A stretch of DNA of 64,000 bases from Anadara kagoshimensis (Eukaryota; Mollusca; Bivalvia; Arcoida; Arcidae): positions 29,941,905 to 30,005,904 of the forward strand of contig CM037870.1 of assembly GCA_021292105.1 (NCBI GenBank), in the 5' to 3' direction. Both the position numbers and the translations under genes were made by a program. The notes beneath the pieces were generated by a model. It was not told where the DNA came from. It saw only the letters and a program-made list of their open reading frames with translations, and ran no database searches. Shown piece after piece: positions 59,068 through 64,000 of the stretch (positions are counted from its first letter, which is position 1; the number at the start of each line of letters is the position of its first letter).

Positions 59068-59850
59068 CTGTTAGTAAATAAAAGGCAAATGTTATTACCA
59101 CATATTTTATTATCCTTATAACTATATGCATGCTCATTGGGAGTACTTTATATATCAATCGATTACGATTAAATAGTCAAATTTAGAATTAAATACAAAA
59201 AGTCATTGTCTTAGATGATGGATAATCAAATTTAGATTGTGGTGAACTGCAAAAACGATCCAACCATATTGGGAAACAAAATGGTGGATCTAAAAGCATA
59301 TTTACTAAACTTTGTAGGCCATATAAAATCTAGCCAAGAGATTTTTGGTAAGATTTCCCATGTGGTAGTGTGGGAATCTACAGAGAAGGAATGTAACACT
59401 CTGTAATGCATAGTTGGCAGAGCAATAGCCATATATTGCTAGAAATCCTAGATCTGATCACCAGTCCACCCCTGCATTTTTCTCCTTCCTGTTACACAAC
59501 CATCAATTCTGCACACTTTAACGGAATTTAGCCTATATGTATCAATTGTCCAGTATTTAGACCGCCTATAAGACACTGTTTTCTTGGTGAAAACAATGAT
59601 TTTCACTTGGCTAGTAAAACACGATATTGCAAATGTTTTTACGAGAACCCCTTTACTTTCAACTTCTAGAGAATTGCTTAACAATGACAACATTTAAAAC
59701 CTTGATGGCTTTCAACATAACACAAGGACGTTGTCCAACAGAGTGTAGATAAATGTTGTTTGATAACAACTGTCACGACAAAAGCAGATGAACAGATAAG
59801 AGTGCAACTCGAAAAACCATACTGAAAATGCTTTAGTTCTAAATATTTAC

Positions 59851-60000
59851 CTTTAGATTTGACTCTTGAATAATTCAGAATATATTTACAAGTATTCACA
59901 TGAACGGACTGTTTCGTTAAATCGACATTTGTTACAAAGGCAGATAATGTTTCATTTGTAGTCGATTTCTGCCCTTATATCCGCCATATTGCCGAAACCA
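59851..60000 (-). promoter_or_regulatory. CFAP65: Probable CFAP65 5' UTR exon 1 and start region
   Basis: The coding exon begins with an acceptor 7 bases before the ATG, so a non-coding first exon is required. A donor of the form aaag|gtaaat is present at 59849-59850 on the minus strand. The start end is not visible; just upstream (59980-60015) the strand carries a CpG- and GC-enriched patch with 'ccgccatat' and its partial inverse 'aatggcgg', unusual in this AT-rich surrounding. No TATA box is convincing. Confidence 0.4.
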
Positions 60001-60059
60001 TCAACATTAAAAATGGCGGAGTTGCTAAGGAACTTCTTCCTGTTAGTTTCCCACTTTTT

Positions 60060-60778
60060 TGGCCGCCTGGAAAAAAACCCATTTAAATCCGACACTTTTA
60101 ATGGATTAATGTCTTCAAAACAAAACTCTCATTAGTATGATGACACACAATTTTAACGTTAGTTCAACTGGAAAAGTTAATACAAAATTTTGATATCCAG
60201 GGGACATAATCCATACACCCCGTCAACTTATTTCCCGCCAAATTTGAAATCAAATGAAAATCAATAGAAAACCATTTTCAACTTTTCAACGTGATTTTAA
60301 ATTCAAGCCAATTAAACTGAGATATTTATATTCATCTATTTATGAATCTATTTATTTATTTTTCCAGTTTATTTATTTTATTTTATTTATTTCACCAGAG
60401 ACATATAAAACCCCAGATTATATATTTTATGATTTCACTTACATTTATTTATTTCATTTATGTTTATTTAGTTATTATTTTATTGGTTTATTCATTTGTT
60501 TCGTTCTTTATTTATTATTTATATACTTATTTATTTCAGTATTTGTGATTTATAATTATAAGTTACTTTATTAAGCTATAAATTTTTTTGTTTTCATAGG
60601 CTCAAGAAAAAACTCTTCCTCTTCTTCTTCTTCTTCTTTCGATATACAGTATTCCTTCTTATCAGAAGATTACATACTGTTCGCATGCGTGAAAATAAAG
60701 GAAATTTTAAGTGTAAGTATGCAGTGGTGATGTGCAAAGAGAAAACTGGATAGTGATTAAAACTATGTACATGTTGTT
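60060..60778. other. AT-rich DNA upstream of CFAP65 with short simple repeats
   Basis: 60310-60560 is dominated by 'attta'/'tttat' motifs (low complexity), and 60617-60640 is a (CTT)n run. No element ends or genes recognised. Confidence 0.5.
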
Positions 60779-60779
60779 A

Positions 60780-61440
60780 GAGGTTTATTTTGTTTGGATT
60801 TTGTTGAGAACAACGTAGGATAGTTGTTCTCTGAAAGAGTCGATGGTTGATGACTGTATTATGAAGGCCGGTAAAAGATTCCATTGAATAATAGTTAAAG
60901 GTAAAAATGAATATTTATAATTGTCCTTTGATGTGTAAATATGTTTGTAGAGTAGGAATGGGATTTACGTATTCTGGCGTCTACTGTGATAAGTATGTTG
61001 TCTGTGTTAATTTTAACGAGTGTGTGAGTAATTTTGTACATCATGACCAGTCTTGTTTTGAGTCTGCGTTCTTGTAATGTTGTCCACTTTAATGTTGTTA
61101 ACATATCAGATACACTGCTGGTGTTGTGGTATCTGTTACAGGTGTATCTGGCTGCTCTTGTTTGGATTTTTTCTATTTTGCTTATTTGGTCCGAATGATG
61201 TGGATCCCAGTCTGAGCAGCAGTATTCCAGTTACTAGTGCCTGGTATGCTCGACTTTTGATGTTTTCTTTTGTTGTTTTAATGTTCCTTTTGATGAATCC
61301 TAAGGTTTTATTTGCTGTTGAAGTGATATTGTTTATATGGCTGTCCCATTTGAGATTTGACTGTAATGTTAAACCGAGATATTTTATATTCGTAACATAA
61401 AAATATACAAAAGATAAATGTATATTTCCTACGAAAAGCA
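60780..61440 (-). mobile_element. LINE 3' fragment (reverse transcriptase C-terminal region), decayed
   Basis: Minus-strand peptides match the end of LINE ORF2 proteins of the jockey/CR1-like kind: NIKYLGLTLQSNLKWDSHIN with 'TANKTLGFIKRNIK' and 'KSRAYQALV', then after at least one frame change 'MLTTLKWTTLQERRLKTRLV' with 'MMYKITHTLVKI', and 'IIQWNLLPAFIIQSSTIDSF'. Only the segment after the polymerase core is left; it is non-functional. Its position just upstream of CFAP65, same strand, seems incidental. Confidence 0.8.
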
Positions 61441-61611
61441 GCCGTAGACAACTGGGTACATACCAAAAAAATGTACAATTCAATCCAATTCAAACAGGAC
61501 ATAAAGTATCAAATTTATATGAATTTCAAAACAACTGAAAAATTATTAATAAAGCAGAAAAGGCCCAAAAATTTATTTATGTCATGTACCACTTACCTCA
61601 TACTGGTGATC

Positions 61612-61911
61612 ACTGCGGTAGCTCAGTTGGTAGAGTGTTCGATCTGTAAGTGGGAAGTCGTGGAAAGTTGTTAGCGACTTTTCTTTTGCCAAATACTCAA
61701 CATTACAAAATGAGTCTAAGTTCTTTCGGGTGGGAATTTAAAATAAACAAAATCTTGTGTCAACGGGTAGTCATGACACGATAAAGAACCCTGCTGTATA
61801 ATGCCATCAACGCAATGTACAGGCAAAATCTGCACCTTCGCCTATAGCTTGTGGCGTCTCAATATAAGTGAGATATTCTTGCTTGGGATGTTAAACATCA
61901 CTACTCAACTC
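61612..61911 (+). mobile_element. SINE family A, copy 4, with tRNA head
   Basis: Head 'gcggtagctcagttggtaga' with 'gtgttcgatctgtaagtggg' gives a clear A box; the B-box region seen in copy 1 is shortened here. Body 'tactcaacattacaaaatga', 'gggtgggaatttaaaataaa' and 'gacacgataaagaaccctgc' and tail 'gggatgttaaacatcactac'. Opposite orientation to copies 1-3. Confidence 0.8.
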
Positions 61912-62065
61912 ATTGTAAATGTTCTTTTGAGTGTAGGCCTTCATTCTATTTTAATGAAGGTCCTTTTCAGTATTTGCTTGCATTTTTTTTGGTTTAGCTT
62001 TCTAGGTGCAGCCTTACATAAAAAGTACAACACAGGAAGACACAAGGTACAAGAAATATATTACA

Positions 62066-62245
62066 CATGTGGCGGGTGTAGCTGCTTACCCTTCCAGAAC
62101 ACCGGGCCTCACTTTCCTGGTGGAAGTTCACATGTCTAACTTGACTTGTCAGTTCCAAAGTTTTTACTTTGCTTGTCTGTGGATAGTGATTCGGACATAA
62201 ATTAGTATGTTTGTTTTCGATTACATACCATAAATGCTTAATTTG
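62066..62245 (+). repeat. Dispersed repeat D3, copy 2
   Basis: 'cacatgtggcgggtgtagct', 'cttacccttccagaacaccg', 'cctcactttcctggtggaag', 'cttgtcagttccaaag' and 'aattagtatgtttgttttcg' match 24485-24675 in order. Confidence 0.6.
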
Positions 62246-62444
62246 GACACATAGCAATGAAGAGTAGAGTGCACATGGCATTATGGAGTTTAAGATTTTT
62301 TCACCTACATGTATATTGAGGTGGTATATAATAATATAGAGATAATAAATAAAGTTAATAGAAAATATTGAGTTGGTAGTTCAGGGATGATGAGCAAATT
62401 GGATAACAAACAAACTGACAAACTTTTTCACACTTAAATCTGCC

Positions 62445-62535
62445 CCAAAAGGGATTCAAACCTATAGACAGTGGGAGGAACTGTGATCTATAACTATAAG
62501 TGCATGCTTTAGACCACTCTGCCACCTAAAAAATG
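62445..62535 (-). mobile_element. tRNA-like head of SINE family C
   Basis: On the minus strand 'ggtggcagagtggtctaaag' then 'ataggtttgaatccc', similar to the head at 26511 (agctgagtggtctaagc). No body follows, so it is a fragment or a tRNA-Ser/Leu-like pseudogene. Confidence 0.5.
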
Positions 62536-62565
62536 ATTTTTCACACAATATTTCATGCCATTGTA

Positions 62566-62572
62566 TGTAAAA

Positions 62573-62612
<40 letters not shown>

Positions 62613-62694
62613 AAATAATAAATAAAAAAACCGAAGATGTTCCGTAAGATATTCCAATGCTAAAACTCCTATATTTTGATTTGTCATAACAGTA

Positions 62695-62736
<42 letters not shown>

Positions 62737-62740
62737 CTTT
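62566..62740. repeat. (AAAT)n and (AAT)n microsatellites
   Basis: 62566-62622 is an aaat/taaa run; 62697-62736 is an aat/taa run. Confidence 0.95.
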
Positions 62741-64000
62741 ATTGCTTAACAATTATAATAATTGGTTATGGTATGAACAAAGTTAACAGAATACAATTTT
62801 TATCAATTGTATAAAACCTGTCTATTAACATAAAACATAAATTGGTTAAGACATTATGAATTTTTTTCCTTTAGACTCCATTGGAATCTCTATAAACACT
62901 TTATCCTTTTTCCATAGGGTCCTTTATTAAATGATGTCATTGTGTGTTGCTGTACAGAATAAGTACATTTGCATCAGTTTTGTTCACACTTTATGAGATT
63001 TGCTACACTGCTTCATAGCTCATTTAACATCATTTAATAGATAAATAAAAAAAACAAATATTTAAATAAGTCATAGGTTCAACAGTCAAGTGATATGGTC
63101 AATTATCTGGAAAAACTAAAATCATTATGCATAGAAATGTATTTAAGAGTTCTAAAGTTATCTGGAATATCATCAAATTTTTGCATGGGCATGCATATGA
63201 CTGGTATAAAGATCATTTTTATACCAGAATATAGGTCAAGGTCATGGGTTCAAATTCAGGTAACAGATGAAAAAGAATATTGAAATTGTTTTTTATCATT
63301 GTGTTGTTGTAAAAAGTAGGTGATGGTGACCAATACCATTTTCACATTTCCTGTTACAGGTTTCATTATATTCATAGCCTTGCCCCAACACCATTTTCCC
63401 AACTACGCCGTACAGCAGCGCTGCAGTGCTATGTTTAATATTTTGTATAATTTGTTATGTTGGATTTTACAATAATATCTTAATTTTTAATACTGTAACA
63501 GTTGTCCTTTTTACCATGTTTTGCCAAAAGTAGATGTGGGTGGTATTGCTGATTGGGCTTTAAACATTATTTTACACATTTTCTACTCAAAATAGACTTT
63601 TTCACACACGCCATTTTTTTATAGCTAATTGTATTAGCTTGTGCCATGTACATATCATAAACGCCATCATAGCTCAGTGAAGTGTGTTTTAGTAGATCAT
63701 GTTCTGGCTCTAATTTTGCATTTCGTCTAGGTGTAATTTTCGTGTAACCACCATAAGTTGGTGTATATTCTATATACAGTACTAGTAATATGATATTTTA
63801 CCCTGTATGATAGACATTTTCGCATGGGTAAATTTTTTCGTGGTTAATACTTTGGCGGGAAATAAGTAAAAATTTTACCCACACGAAAATTTCTCTATCA
63901 CAGTATGTTTGACATTCCTTCCGATTCACATATCACAGAACTCTTATTTATACCAGAGATAAAAAAGAACACATAATATCTTCATGACATGTTCTAGAAC
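62741..64000. other. Right end of the window, no gene supported
   Basis: AT-rich. 63225-63262 has a lone B-box-like 'catgggttcaaattc'. 63775-63905 contains inverted text 'acattttcgcatgggtaaat/ttttacccacacgaaaattt', probably a MITE related to the gcgaaa-type elements. A short open segment after an acceptor-like site at 63358 is discussed as a finding. Confidence 0.4.

Noticed and set aside
60254-60574. 106-codon Phe/Tyr/Ile-rich frame resembling a membrane protein
   Set aside because: Low-complexity attta/tttat DNA gives hydrophobic residues in every frame; a second frame is open over the same stretch.
61612-61665. tRNA gene on the plus strand
   Set aside because: Only the A-box half is tRNA-like; the B-box half is missing and the sequence continues into a SINE A body.

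Overview
This is a eukaryotic nuclear window, most likely from a bivalve mollusc or another lophotrochozoan. Evidence for that: AT-rich DNA, a gene cut into many short exons (mostly 55-200 bp) with GT-AG introns, tRNA-derived SINEs, many TA-flanked MITEs, and dispersed repeats ending in G-rich 'gggggtat'-type tails that I associate with bivalve genomes. The species assignment is inference; nothing in the window fixes it.

Layout. (1) 1-2,930: non-coding DNA packed with old mobile elements (a MITE interrupted by a second MITE, a SINE, three degenerate copies of a dispersed repeat). (2) About 2,930-16,470: a very large satellite. A degenerate left flank (2,930-4,370, split by a 645-bp GATATC-rich MITE) leads into about 12 kb of near-identical 55-bp units, roughly 220 copies, with a 39-bp short form, two sequence variants and a visible higher-order duplication. 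(3) 16,470-20,900: non-coding, with a SINE that keeps perfect 15-bp target duplications, several MITEs and a clear nested insertion. (4) About 20,930-60,000, minus strand: one gene, recognised as CFAP65 (CCDC108), a large ASH/MSP-domain protein of the ciliary central apparatus. I could place 43 coding exons with phases that chain from the ATG at 59,060 to the stop at 21,170, about 1,810 codons. The one problem is the penultimate coding exon, which holds an in-frame TAA and does not match the last exon in phase. (5) 60,000-64,000: upstream DNA with a decayed LINE 3' end (minus), a full-length SINE (plus), microsatellites and little else.

No second protein-coding gene can be supported. The long reading frames inside the satellite are by-products of a stop-poor repeat unit. 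The introns of CFAP65 carry most of the mobile DNA: pogo/Tc1-like MITEs, long foldback elements (one with 51-bp identical arms), SINEs from at least three tRNA-headed families, and one foldback element whose end touches a splice donor. The items most worth a second look are the satellite and its internal organisation, the nested elements, the unresolved CFAP65 C-terminal exon, and two SINE families that share one 3' tail.
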